64,000 nucleotides of DNA from Nostoc indistinguendum CM1-VF10. GTDB lineage: Bacteria; Cyanobacteriota; Cyanobacteriia; Cyanobacteriales; Nostocaceae. Positions 25,382-34,711 of the stretch are shown here, in pieces (position 1 is the first letter of the stretch; each line of letters opens with the position of its first letter). The position numbers and the translations under genes were made by a program. The stretch is from positions 1-64,000 of the forward strand of contig JAHHHS010000010.1 in assembly GCA_019359215.1 (NCBI GenBank), written 5' to 3'. Under the pieces are notes generated by a model, which was not told the origin of the DNA, ran no database searches, and saw nothing but the letters and a program-made list of their open reading frames with translations.

Positions 25382-26059
25382 TTACTCCAAATTAAATTCT
25401 GCAAATTCTCTTTGTCCATATAGCATATTTCGGTCTACTGCTGACAAAATTTTATTATTGGCACGCTCGCTATTTAAACAGCGACTAACTAACTGCGCCA
25501 CATCTGCACGATTGATGCTACCACTAATGTGCGGATCTTCAGTCAAAACGCCATTACCCGTTGCTGGTTCTGACTTTAGTCCACCTGGGCGGATGATTGT
25601 ATAAGTGAGTCCACTGGCAATTAAGTGTTGTTCAGCTTTGTCTTTCTCAGCTAAAACTGTTCCTAGTGCTACTAAAACTTGGGGTGACAGAGCAACAACA
25701 CTATTGCCAGCACCAATGGAAGACACAAGAATAAATTTTTGTACTCCAGCTTTAACTGCTGCATCGATCAGATTTCTATTACCAGGGTAATCTGCCCTTT
25801 CTCCTTCTGATGGTAAACCGCCAATTGTACTGATAACGGCGTGAATAGGTTCATCTGTCAGCATTGCGCGTTCTACATCGCCAACATTCAAGGCATCTCC
25901 CAAGACTACCTCAATACCGATTTTTTCTAGTTCACTAGCAACTGCTGCTGTTCTGAGGAGGGCTTTTACCTTTAGCTGTTGCGCTGTGAGATATTGAGCA
26001 ATTTCTCGACCAACACCACGACTTGCTCCAGCCAGAAAAATATAAGATACACTTGTCAT
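25382..26059 (-). CDS. NAD(P)-dependent SDR-like protein
   Basis: A 225-residue atypical SDR with the nucleotide motif GASRGVG at residues 11-17, a VISTIGG strand and the family end YTIIRPGGL. It is similar in type to the 11787-12605 product but shorter. It is probably a cytosolic NAD(P)-binding epimerase- or reductase-like protein of unknown substrate. A decayed hydrolase gene lies 11 bp upstream in the same direction. Confidence 0.82.
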   Translation of the reverse strand: MTSVSYIFLAGASRGVGREIAQYLTAQQLKVKALLRTAAVASELEKIGIEVVLGDALNVGDVERAMLTDEPIHAVISTIGGLPSEGERADYPGNRNLIDAAVKAGVQKFILVSSIGAGNSVVALSPQVLVALGTVLAEKDKAEQHLIASGLTYTIIRPGGLKSEPATGNGVLTEDPHISGSINRADVAQLVSRCLNSERANNKILSAVDRNMLYGQREFAEFNLE

Positions 26060-26070
26060 AATAAATTTAG

Positions 26071-27051
26071 CTATTTACGCTCAAAGGATTTTATCAGAGG
26101 ATTGGCAGTATTCAATAATTGCTCAAGCAGCTGAGATGCTTCTGGTTGCTGGCGAACATAAGTGTCAATAAACAAACTAATGATTTCACCCATCAATAAA
26201 CGGAAGCTTTCTTGGGGTTGGGTGGCGGGAAAGTCTAACAAGGGTGTATCTAGGGTGGAGTCTAGCTGATCAACTATCGAAAAGCGATTTGCCCCATCTA
26301 AAAGTACCAGATAGCTATCATTTCGTCCGCCAGTAATTGCTTCTTGGAATGTACGGATGACTGGGGTGGTAGCATTTCCAGAAGTTATACCATAGCGGTC
26401 GCTATTGTTAGCAATCACTCCATCGCAGGTTCCTCCCATCAGTAGAAGTGGTAGGGAGTCTGCTAAGGGTAAGATAGTACCTGCTTCATACCCCAATAAT
26501 AAGGTTCCCATTGTATGTGAACCATAACCAAAAGATGCTGCGACTTGAGGGAAAAAATGAGGATCAGCATTTTCGATCGCTACTCTACCACCTGCGGAGT
26601 GTCCACCTAAAATTATTCTTTGTAGATCAAGCATTCCAGCTAAAATCCCCTTAGACTGTAACTGTTCCACTTTCGCTAGCAGTGCTGGCAAAGCCGATGC
26701 GGTGGGAACAGTACGATAAATTGTTGGTTTTCCTTTTTCAAAATCAACCCCTGGAGTCAGACTAATTATTCCTGGTATAGCTTCTGCAATCTAGTTAAAG
26801 AGAATCACCACTAATCCACGTTCAGCAAGTTTAACTGCCAACCATTGATATTGTTGAGCATCACAGTTAATGCCGTTGAAGAAAATCACTACTGGAAAAG
26901 GTGCTTTTTCTAAATCAACTGCCAAATCCCTATTTGTTTGTACCTTACGCCTCAACATCTTTGCTGGATAGAGAATTTTCAGGTGAATGGTATCGTAAGG
27001 AGGCTGAAAACCTTCGACTTTAGCAGCTTGGAAAAAAGCACGAACTGTCAT
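26071..27051 (-). pseudogene. Alpha/beta hydrolase (dienelactone-hydrolase-like) with in-frame TAG
   Basis: From ATG 27051 the frame encodes a hydrolase N-terminus (PFPVVIFFNGINCDAQQY), meets TAG at 26791-26793 (codon 87), and continues in the same frame with IAEAIPGIISLTPGVDF and the nucleophile elbow GGHSAGG. The family normally has an aromatic residue where the TAG sits, so a single TGG-to-TAG change is the likely cause. The product would be truncated before the active site unless the TAG is suppressed. A sequencing error is also possible. Confidence 0.8.
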
Positions 27052-27145
27052 CTGGTTTTTCCTGATATCATTGAAAATTTTTCTATTGCCCAGGTACAAC
27101 TGATCCTAGCGATCGCAAATAACTGAGTAACTATAATTACAAAAA

Positions 27146-27251
27146 GATAGGACTATTACTTAATTTTTGAACAAAATTCAGTACACCTTTATTGCTTTTT
27201 CCCTGTTCCCTCTCTCTATGAGTGGTTCAGTAATCAAATCATAGTCCTATA
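27146..27251. repeat. MITE-like element, TATAGGACT termini (copy 2)
   Basis: GATAGGACTA on the left and TAGTCCTATA on the right. The right end reversed (TATAGGACTATGATTTGATT) matches the left end of the 2086-2189 element at nearly every base. Confidence 0.6.
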
Positions 27252-27343
27252 TTAGGATAGGAATTATACTTAACCCATTTGCAGGAAGTAGTTTAGTAAA
27301 CAATTGTGCCAATCTAGCAAATAGCTTTTTTTTGGATTGACTT

Positions 27344-27739
27344 ATGGCTAAAAAATCTCAAACAAATCTAGAACCATACCAAGATGTCAGATTATCTGCC
27401 ACCACCAGAATCTGGGTGATTACAGTAGCTATTCTTGGAGTTTGCGTCCCATTGTCAGCCGTTACTAGAAGCGGTGCTATTCTTCCTTTAGTTGCAATTG
27501 GTGGCGCAGCTGTTGGTACAGTTGCTGTTTGGCGTTCTGATGAGCAAAAATCAAAAGCTAACTATTTGCAACAGCAACAAATAGAACTGTTAGAGCAAAG
27601 ATTAGCAAATTTAGAAACAATTGTTAGCAGTGATGACTTGAACTTGCAAATGAAAATTAAACAGATTGAGGCACGAGATACTTTTGGTAACTCCTCTGAT
27701 GTAAGTACTACACCCAGGCAACCAAAACGCAAAGGTTAA
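27344..27739 (+). CDS. Small membrane protein with coiled coil
   Basis: A 131-residue protein with two hydrophobic stretches (about 25-42 and 47-63), then a predicted coiled coil (QQQQIELLEQRLANLETI) and a polar tail. No known domain is recognised. It could be a membrane-anchored assembly or partner protein; it lies 80 bp upstream of an FAD monooxygenase on the same strand. Confidence 0.65.
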   Translation: MAKKSQTNLEPYQDVRLSATTRIWVITVAILGVCVPLSAVTRSGAILPLVAIGGAAVGTVAVWRSDEQKSKANYLQQQQIELLEQRLANLETIVSSDDLNLQMKIKQIEARDTFGNSSDVSTTPRQPKRKG

Positions 27740-27819
27740 AATAATTTGTAATTCGTAATGCTATTTCCTGGTTTTTAAGTAGCTTATTAGTCAGATACAC
27801 TACCCCGTTTTTGTGGCTT

Positions 27820-29349
27820 ATGGTGACTGAAGAATTGTTTACACAAAAGGAAAGTAATAATTTTTGCCAAAATGTATTGATTGTTGGTGGTGGCCCTGCT
27901 GGACTTGCCACCGCATTAATGCTGGCTAAACGTGGTTGGATAAATATTACAGTTTTGGAACAACGTGCCACTGCTGATTACTATGAACCTGACAAGTCAT
28001 TCAATTATCAAATTGATGGTCGAGGTCAAAAATTCACGGACTTTCTCGGACTTACGGATCAGCTATCAAAAATTAGCGTTTCAAGTACGGAATTTTTCTT
28101 AACGCACATTAAACCAAACGGCAGTCGCAAAACATCTAAATTACCTACTATAAATCCAAACCGGAAAACTGCCTATTGGCTGCCACGCAAAGCATTTGTC
28201 CTTTTGTTATACCAGGAAATTGAAAAAAATTGGCAAGACCGCATCACTGTCTTGTTCAGTGCAAAATGTGTGCAAATCAACAAAAAATGTATAAATAACT
28301 CAAAACAGGAAAATTTAGAAGTTTTTGTCCACACAGAGAACGGCAGTGTTGTCACATTTGAACCTTATCTTTTGGTTGGTTGTGATGGTCTTAACTCCAC
28401 CGTCCGTAACACCTTAAAAGAGTGGGATAAACCTACATCAGACAAATTTGAGATGAAGCTTTTTCCCTCGCTCAGTTCGTGCCTGAGATATAAAGTGTTA
28501 ACCCTGCCAGCAAATTTTCCTCTGGTTACTAGTGGCAACGAACACGCCGTGAGCACTACGGCATACGCAATTCGTGGGGCTTTGCGAGGTCGCAAGCGTT
28601 CTGTTTCTCTTGGCATATTGCCGCTTAAAAACCCAGATGAACCCCGTTCTGCAAATATTATTAAATACCCAGACCACCAAATATGGGAATTGAAAAACAC
28701 TGAGGAAGTGTACAATTTTTTTGAAAAAGCCTTCCCCCAATTGCCTATACGTCAAATAGTCTCACCTGAAGAAGCTGAGAGATTTGCTAAAAGTGAAGGC
28801 GGTTATTTCCCCATCCCTCAATACTGTTCTGGATTGCACTTGTTGTTAATGCACGAACAAGCATGTCTTGAGATACCCCAGTGTTCATCTGCTGGAATTA
28901 TACTTTTAGGAGATGCCATTCACTGCTTTCCTCCAGATATCGGACAAGGGGTAAATTCAGCATTGGAGGATGTGTACATTCTCAATGAGGCACTTTCTCA
29001 AAGTAATGACGAACTTTCGCGTACTTTGCCTTTATACGAATCTTTGCGCTTACCTGATACAAAAGCATTGGTATACCTTGCCCAAACTGCTTATCCCTGG
29101 CAGTATAACCAAAACTCGCTTGGCAGGTTGGTGTGGTTTGTCAACTTTTTTCTGCGACTTTTACTTAGTCGGTTACTGCCCTTCATATTTAATCCTCCAG
29201 CATTCTTTCTCATCCAGAATCATCAACTTTCCTACCAGCAAATCTGGGTTATGGTTCAACGTACCACCAGCACTCTTTATATACTCAGTATGATACTCCT
29301 TTGTGGGTTGTTGGCTTTAGTATTGAAGGATTTAGTAGATATTTATTGA
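27820..29349 (+). CDS. FAD-dependent monooxygenase (kynurenine-3-monooxygenase-like)
   Basis: A protein of about 509 residues with the FAD dinucleotide motif VGGGPAGLA near residue 22, the VGCDGLNSTVR (DG) motif near 188 and GDAIHCFPPDIGQGVNSALED (GD motif) near 367. These are class A flavoprotein hydroxylase marks. A hydrophobic helix at the very C-terminus (about 480-500) suggests membrane attachment, as in kynurenine 3-monooxygenase. The substrate is unknown. The ATG at 27820 is preferred over a TTG three codons upstream. Confidence 0.85.
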   Translation: MVTEELFTQKESNNFCQNVLIVGGGPAGLATALMLAKRGWINITVLEQRATADYYEPDKSFNYQIDGRGQKFTDFLGLTDQLSKISVSSTEFFLTHIKPNGSRKTSKLPTINPNRKTAYWLPRKAFVLLLYQEIEKNWQDRITVLFSAKCVQINKKCINNSKQENLEVFVHTENGSVVTFEPYLLVGCDGLNSTVRNTLKEWDKPTSDKFEMKLFPSLSSCLRYKVLTLPANFPLVTSGNEHAVSTTAYAIRGALRGRKRSVSLGILPLKNPDEPRSANIIKYPDHQIWELKNTEEVYNFFEKAFPQLPIRQIVSPEEAERFAKSEGGYFPIPQYCSGLHLLLMHEQACLEIPQCSSAGIILLGDAIHCFPPDIGQGVNSALEDVYILNEALSQSNDELSRTLPLYESLRLPDTKALVYLAQTAYPWQYNQNSLGRLVWFVNFFLRLLLSRLLPFIFNPPAFFLIQNHQLSYQQIWVMVQRTTSTLYILSMILLCGLLALVLKDLVDIY

Positions 29350-29797
29350 TTTGAAATGGTGCAAGAGCTTGAAATACAATAATTATGTGTGGCTTTTGAC
29401 ACTTAGACTTCGCACAGTGTTAACTTTTGACTTCCGCCTTGCGGTACTAGATTATTTTTATGTAGAGATTTGTTGACTTAACGTTATCACAACTTTGAAA
29501 ATCCCTCTCACATTCAACTTTCCTTTGTAGTTAGAAGTGTTTCTCTAGAAACAGTATCTGCTTCTCCATCTCCGTTAGAATTGACTGACATCATTTAATT
29601 CTATATACTTCAACTGCATCAGTTCATGAAATGTCTAAGTACAATAATCTCTATCTTTCGCGGAAACATCTGCTTATGGCTGTGTTTTATTAGACTACTA
29701 AAATGACTGTATTTTTAATTAACTAAGGTTATAAACTTGAGTAATTGCATTGGTATAGCTTACCGTAGGTATGCAATAGTTTGCCGCAGGAATGTAG
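29350..29797. other. Intergenic
   Basis: 448 bp with no credible gene or strong structure seen. Confidence 0.4.
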
Positions 29798-31564
29798 ATG
29801 GATTGGATTAGCTTACTTAAAGCTCAACAAGCTGACTTCCTTCAACGTGTGAAAAAACCTAAAACTTATGACTTATCTTTGCTGGAAAGTCAAGTCAAGG
29901 GTTGTCACACGGAAATTATGGCTTTTTGGGGCGAGCCATTGGCTAGACTCCAAGAACTTTCTCGCCAACAAGCAGAAGTTCTCGCCAAAAATCCGCCGCC
30001 GACGCCGCCTGAATATCCTGAGCCTCCTGATTGGACGATACCTTTTCCCAAATACTTCCAACAACAAGCCCAAGATTATCTTTTGCGAGAGCATATTGTT
30101 GACCGGGTGATAACTGAACGCTTGGGGAAGTTGGTAAAAAAAGTATCACAAGATACCGTGGAAAACATGGTTTTAGATGATGAGGGAAATTTGTGTGGTG
30201 AAAGCAAATTTTCTTATGTACTAAAAGATAATCCTCAGCTAAGTGTTCAAGTTTATGTTGCTGATGGAGAAAGTTTTAATGGTATTAAGAAAAACAAAAT
30301 TAGGTGGTCGGTTACTCAAGAAGATTTAAGAAAGCACCAAGTATTAATTTTTCTGTGTTTGTTTTATCCATCTACAGATAAGCTAGGATACGACGAAAAA
30401 CAAAGCATAATTACAGGCTTTTTACCTGCCAATCAAATTGAACTTACTGAACCAAAACTCTACATTAATCCGAGTAACTTGTTGTATGCGGGGGGGTTGA
30501 GTTGGTATTTAGAATCACTTATTGGTAAAAAAGACACGTCGCCATTAATTAATGATTTAGCGATCACAGATACAATACAGACTCTACCATCAGAGCATTG
30601 CCTTAAGGGGATAGTTGGTGATTGGGAATGCTGGCAGACTTTGCAAGGACACACCAGAGGCATTAATTGCCTAGCTTTCAGTTCTGGGTGTAATAATGGC
30701 AAAGCTTTACCCATATTGGCAAGTGGTAGTCGGGGAGAAACAAAACTCTGGGATTTAAGCAAGGGTGAATTAATAGATACATTATCAGAGTATTCTTGGG
30801 TGATATCTGGGCTGGTGGATGAAGTGAATTCCCTGGCTTTTAGTTCAGATGGACAGACTTTAGTGAGTTGCGGTGCAGACTCGACAATTAAGCTTTGGCA
30901 CGTAGGCGCACTAGACTTGATAGATATTTTGCACAAACATAATGGGGTAGTACGGTGTGCTGCCTTCACCCCAGATGGCAGAATGTTAGCGACAGGCGGA
31001 GATGACAGAAAAATTCTGTTTTGGGATTTGATGCAACGTCAGGTTGCGATCGCACTTTCTTTAGATGATACAGCTGCTCATTCTCTAGTTTTGAGTCGAG
31101 ACGGGGAAACTTTAGTTACAGGTAGCTATCGTAAAATCAAAGTTTGGCGCACCTTACCGCAGACGGGAGTCAAAAGTTTAAAGGATGCAGAACCATTGCA
31201 TACCCTCATGGGCCATTCTCACATTGTCCGTTCCTTGGCGATTAGTGCAGATGGTAAACTGCTGGTGAGTGGTAGCTGGGATCAAACGATTAAAGTTTGG
31301 CAATTGGAGACTGGGGAATTACTGCATACTCTTAAAGGACATAGAGATAGAGTATATGCGATCGCATTAAGTCCCGATGGTCAAATTATCGCTAGCGGTA
31401 GTGCTGATAAAACTATTAAGTTGTGGCATTTAGAAACCGGTGAATTGCTAGGTACGTTTACAGGTCATGGGAATATAGTTACAGCATTAGCTTTCACAGC
31501 TTCCGGCGAGATGTTGGTTAGCGGAAGTTTGGATAAGACAATTAAAATTTGGCAACGGAGTTGA
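29798..31564 (+). CDS. WD40 repeat protein with unassigned N-terminal domain
   Basis: A 588-residue protein. Residues 1-270 form an unassigned domain with a proline-rich hinge (NPPPTPPEYPEPPDW, about 65-79). Residues about 280-588 carry roughly seven WD40 blades with typical GH..V..LAFSPDG...SGS.D.TIK.W units. The propeller should be a protein-interaction platform in the cytosol. The N-terminal domain is seen in other cyanobacterial WD40 proteins, but its role is unknown. It lies alone between two long intergenic regions. Confidence 0.9.
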   Translation: MDWISLLKAQQADFLQRVKKPKTYDLSLLESQVKGCHTEIMAFWGEPLARLQELSRQQAEVLAKNPPPTPPEYPEPPDWTIPFPKYFQQQAQDYLLREHIVDRVITERLGKLVKKVSQDTVENMVLDDEGNLCGESKFSYVLKDNPQLSVQVYVADGESFNGIKKNKIRWSVTQEDLRKHQVLIFLCLFYPSTDKLGYDEKQSIITGFLPANQIELTEPKLYINPSNLLYAGGLSWYLESLIGKKDTSPLINDLAITDTIQTLPSEHCLKGIVGDWECWQTLQGHTRGINCLAFSSGCNNGKALPILASGSRGETKLWDLSKGELIDTLSEYSWVISGLVDEVNSLAFSSDGQTLVSCGADSTIKLWHVGALDLIDILHKHNGVVRCAAFTPDGRMLATGGDDRKILFWDLMQRQVAIALSLDDTAAHSLVLSRDGETLVTGSYRKIKVWRTLPQTGVKSLKDAEPLHTLMGHSHIVRSLAISADGKLLVSGSWDQTIKVWQLETGELLHTLKGHRDRVYAIALSPDGQIIASGSADKTIKLWHLETGELLGTFTGHGNIVTALAFTASGEMLVSGSLDKTIKIWQRS

Positions 31565-32012
31565 AGGTTACACGGTTTAACCAGTGCATCTGAAAAGTTA
31601 ACGGAAAATCGAGATTATTCCCTCCACTTCGTTGCCTTAAGAATGACGAAATGTACTTCACGCATACTTTTAAAACATTCTCGAAGTCAAAATCTAAAAT
31701 CGCAAACGACGCTTCACAAATGTCAATATTGGATTAAATCTAACTAACTTAGGATAAACAGGAATAAATGGTTTTAATTAGTAAAAAATGTTGTAATCCC
31801 ATTTCACTTTCATAATCATACAAATACCCTGGTAAGGGCATGGCAATGCCATGCCCCTACAATAAATCTATATGTGTCAGGATTTTCGTGAATTGGTTAA
31901 TGGTACTTAAATTTTAGGCTTTTTCAGAAAAATCAACAATTTCACGTATGACAACTTCTTCAACAATTGTCCACTATAGAGTTATCAGAAATTTAGAAAG
32001 TGAGTATTAATT
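31565..32012. other. Intergenic with one palindromic repeat
   Basis: 448 bp. The only structure seen is the palindrome at 31831-31860 (GGGCATGGCAATGCCATGCCC core). Confidence 0.45.
31831..31860. repeat. Perfect palindromic dispersed repeat
   Basis: GGGCATGGCA followed by ATGCCATGCCC, the same family as 9831-9859 and 63775-63801. Confidence 0.65.
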
Positions 32013-32372
32013 ATGGCAAGGAAAAAACGCAATTCTCGTACCCTTGGCAAAGCTGAAGTACGTTTAGCAAGCATTAAATCTATTAGTCAAACTCTCGATG
32101 TCGGAGAGAGCTTAACAGTCAAAGATTATACTGAAAAAATTGAAAGCCTCCGAAAATCTCTAGAAGCATATAATACCACCCTCTCTACTATTGATGTCTT
32201 ACTAACCCAGATCGTTGAAAATGAACAAGATTTAGCAGACTATTCTGAGAAAATTTTGCGTGGTATTGCTTATAAATATGGTAATAATAGCCATGAGTAT
32301 CAGATGGCTGGAGGTATTCGTAAAAGCGATCGCAAGCGTACTGTGCGTCAAAGCGTGCTTTTGCCAAAGTAA
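32013..32372 (+). CDS. Conserved hypothetical protein, small basic family (copy 2)
   Basis: The 119-residue paralog of 980-1366 shares LG.AE.R.A..K.I...LD.G, YNTTLS, SEKIL.GI.YKYG and EYQMAGGIRKS. It is helical with a basic C-terminus. No domain is recognised, and neither copy has conserved neighbours, which argues for an independently dispersed family. GAAAGTGAG before ATG is an acceptable ribosome-binding site. Confidence 0.7.
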   Translation: MARKKRNSRTLGKAEVRLASIKSISQTLDVGESLTVKDYTEKIESLRKSLEAYNTTLSTIDVLLTQIVENEQDLADYSEKILRGIAYKYGNNSHEYQMAGGIRKSDRKRTVRQSVLLPK

Positions 32373-32440
32373 TACCATTTTGGATTAAGAATTGCTGTCT
32401 GCATTTAGGTTTGTCAATCCATCTAGGCTTTGTCTGCGGA

Positions 32441-32469
32441 GCGATGTCTACGACGGGCTGCGCCTACGC
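32441..32469. repeat. R1 dispersed repeat
   Basis: GCGATGTCTACGACGGGC followed by TGCGCCTACGC, between two genes. Confidence 0.8.
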
Positions 32470-32588
32470 ATTCCAAATGCAAAGTTGAATCAACAGCTTG
32501 AGTTTGCGAGGGATGCAAGGCGTAGCAAGCTTTAAAAGTAGGCGATCGCACGCCCATAATAAAACTATCCCCTCCATACTATTTACTT

Positions 32589-33149
32589 ATGGCGATCGCA
32601 ACTCAACCCCAACTAACTTTAGACGAGTTCCTCAAACTGCCGGAAACTGAACCAGCATCAGATTTTATCAATGGAGAAATCATTCAAAAACCAATGCCCC
32701 AAGGTGAACATAGCCGACTACAGACTAAATTTTGTAATGTCATTAATAACGTAACTGAAAGCCAAAAAATTGCTTATGCTTTCTCAGAGCTGCGTTGTAC
32801 CTTTAGCGGTGCTTCTATCGTCCCTGATGTGTCTGTGTTTCGCTGGGATAGAATTCTTAAAACTTCATCTGGCAGAATTGCTAACCGCTTTGATATTCAT
32901 CCTGACTGGGCAATTGAGATTCTTTCCCCAGACCAAAGATTAAAAAAAGTGTTGAGTAAATTATTCCATTGTTCGCGCAATGGTACTGAACTCGGCTGGT
33001 TAATCAACCCGGAAGACGAAAGTGTGCTGGGGATTTTTCCTGGACAGCGAGTGGAATTATACGAAGGTGCTGATAAATTACCCATCCTTGACGGTATCCA
33101 ATTGGAACTGACTGTAGAACAAGTTTTTGGCTGGTTGAGTTTGACGTAA
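32589..33149 (+). CDS. Uma2 family (PD-(D/E)XK nuclease-like) protein
   Basis: A 186-residue protein of the Uma2/DUF820 family, greatly expanded in cyanobacteria. It has the family start LTLDEFLKLPETEPASDFI-NGEI, the catalytic-type Asp in VPDVSVF, the Glu in AIEILSP (PD-(D/E)XK fold) and the C-terminal GWLINPEDESV. Biochemical function is largely unproven. It is not adjacent to obvious mobile elements. Confidence 0.85.
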   Translation: MAIATQPQLTLDEFLKLPETEPASDFINGEIIQKPMPQGEHSRLQTKFCNVINNVTESQKIAYAFSELRCTFSGASIVPDVSVFRWDRILKTSSGRIANRFDIHPDWAIEILSPDQRLKKVLSKLFHCSRNGTELGWLINPEDESVLGIFPGQRVELYEGADKLPILDGIQLELTVEQVFGWLSLT

Positions 33150-33266
33150 ATAAAGCAAAGGTATTTTCCAAAGAAAGTTGCAAAGGATTGTATCTGTAGG
33201 TTTATTGTAGAAACTGGGCGGTACAGCGCTTCGTGTGTACCACAAAAATTTGTATGCCGTACTTTT

Positions 33267-33458
33267 ATGCAAAATCAACTAGGATTGGTTCTGAAACTGC
33301 TTTTACTCTCGGCTTTGTTATCGGTATTGATTAAGTATGCGGGGCCAAGCCTATCAATTCCGGCGACAGCAACTAACGCGCTGATTATAATTTTATTGCC
33401 GATTGTGATAATGGCGATCGCGCTACTGTGGCGATTCCAAGCACAGAAACAAAATTAA
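33267..33458 (+). CDS. Small two-helix membrane protein
   Basis: The 63 residues are mostly two hydrophobic helices (about 6-24 and 35-55) with a short basic end (RFQAQKQN). The gene lies 90 bp upstream of a permease on the same strand. No family is recognised, but the composition and ATG start suggest a real membrane peptide. Confidence 0.55.
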   Translation: MQNQLGLVLKLLLLSALLSVLIKYAGPSLSIPATATNALIIILLPIVIMAIALLWRFQAQKQN

Positions 33459-33548
33459 CTCAAGCTATCCACGCACAAGTGACTAAAATCAGTTAACCTA
33501 GCTTAATTACAATAAAATTGCATCTCGCCAACCGTTGGGAGTTAGCCT

Positions 33549-34700
33549 GTGAACCTCGGTCAATGGATCGGCTTAATCGCCATAGTTATTTCTTTATACA
33601 TCCTGTGGCAAATTCGGGAAGTGCTTTTGCTCATGTTTGCCGCAGTTGTGTTAGCCACCACCTTAAATCGGCTAGCGAAACGCTTCCAAAGCTTTGGCAT
33701 GAAGCGTGGATTTGCCGTCCTCCTGGCAGTAGCTATCTTTTTTGCAGGTGTCGTGGGTTTTTTCTGGCTAATTGTGCCACCATTTGCAGAGCAATTTCAA
33801 GAACTAACCTATCAGGTTCCTAAAGGGTTTGGGCGCTTTAATAGTTGGCTTGACGCCCTGAGAACTCGTATCCCTAACCAGTTGGTTCCCTATATCCCAG
33901 ATATCAACAGCCTCATCCAACAAGCGCAGCCCTTTGTCAATCGGGTACTAGGAAACTCCTTTGCTTTTGTATCTGGCTCTTTGGAAGCCGTCCTCAAGAT
34001 TTTGCTAGTGTTAGTTTTAACAGGAATGATACTAGCCGATCCCGTGGCTTACCGCAAAGTCTTTGTGCGGCTTTTCCCTTCGTTTTATCGGCGGCGGGTA
34101 GATGGGATTTTAGATAAGTGCGAAGTCTCTTTGCAGGGATGGATTACAGGCGCTTTCATTGCCATGTTTGTAGTTGCGCTGATGAGTCTGATTGGCTTAT
34201 CAATTTTGGGTATAAAGGCAGCACTAGCTTTAGCGATTTTGGCAGGATTTTTGAACTTAATTCCCAATCTGGGGCCGACAATTAGTGTAATCCCAGCAAT
34301 GGCGATCGCTTTATTGGATGATCCCTGGAAAGTTATTGCTGTCTTAATTCTCTACCTTGTGATTCAACAGGTTGAGAGTAATTTCATCACGCCAATTGTA
34401 ATGGCACAGCAAGTTTCGTTGCTGCCAGCCGTAACCTTAATTGCCCAACTATTTTTCGTCACTTTCTTTGGCTTTTTAGGATTATTTCTGGCGCTACCCC
34501 TGACTGTTGTCGCTAAGATTTGGTTGCAAGAAGTACTGATCAAAGATGTTTTGGATGAATGGGGGAATAACCATAGAAAAGAGACTGAGTTGGTAATAGT
34601 TTCTGAATCCCCTGGAGTAGATAAGAATTGGACAGCAGAAAGTCCCGACATTAATCGGGAGCGACGAGTTGATGATGATATCTTGCAAAAAGAAGATTAG
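33549..34700 (+). CDS. AI-2E family (PerM-like) membrane transporter
   Basis: A 383-residue polytopic protein with about eight transmembrane helices and the family signature in its C-terminal half (LNLIPNLGPTISVIPAMAIA..., then FVTFFGFLGLFLALPLTVV). Members are proposed exporters of small molecules; some act as Na+/H+ antiporters. The hydrophilic tail (about 345-383) is acidic and variable. It uses a GTG start at 33549, the first in-frame start that retains the N-terminal membrane helix. Confidence 0.88.
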   Translation: MNLGQWIGLIAIVISLYILWQIREVLLLMFAAVVLATTLNRLAKRFQSFGMKRGFAVLLAVAIFFAGVVGFFWLIVPPFAEQFQELTYQVPKGFGRFNSWLDALRTRIPNQLVPYIPDINSLIQQAQPFVNRVLGNSFAFVSGSLEAVLKILLVLVLTGMILADPVAYRKVFVRLFPSFYRRRVDGILDKCEVSLQGWITGAFIAMFVVALMSLIGLSILGIKAALALAILAGFLNLIPNLGPTISVIPAMAIALLDDPWKVIAVLILYLVIQQVESNFITPIVMAQQVSLLPAVTLIAQLFFVTFFGFLGLFLALPLTVVAKIWLQEVLIKDVLDEWGNNHRKETELVIVSESPGVDKNWTAESPDINRERRVDDDILQKED

Positions 34701-34711
34701 TGTTTTTTAGG

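Noticed and set aside
33518..33823. Plus-strand open frame overlapping the AI-2E permease start
   Set aside because: The overlapping permease frame is a clear family member; the other frame has no recognisable features.
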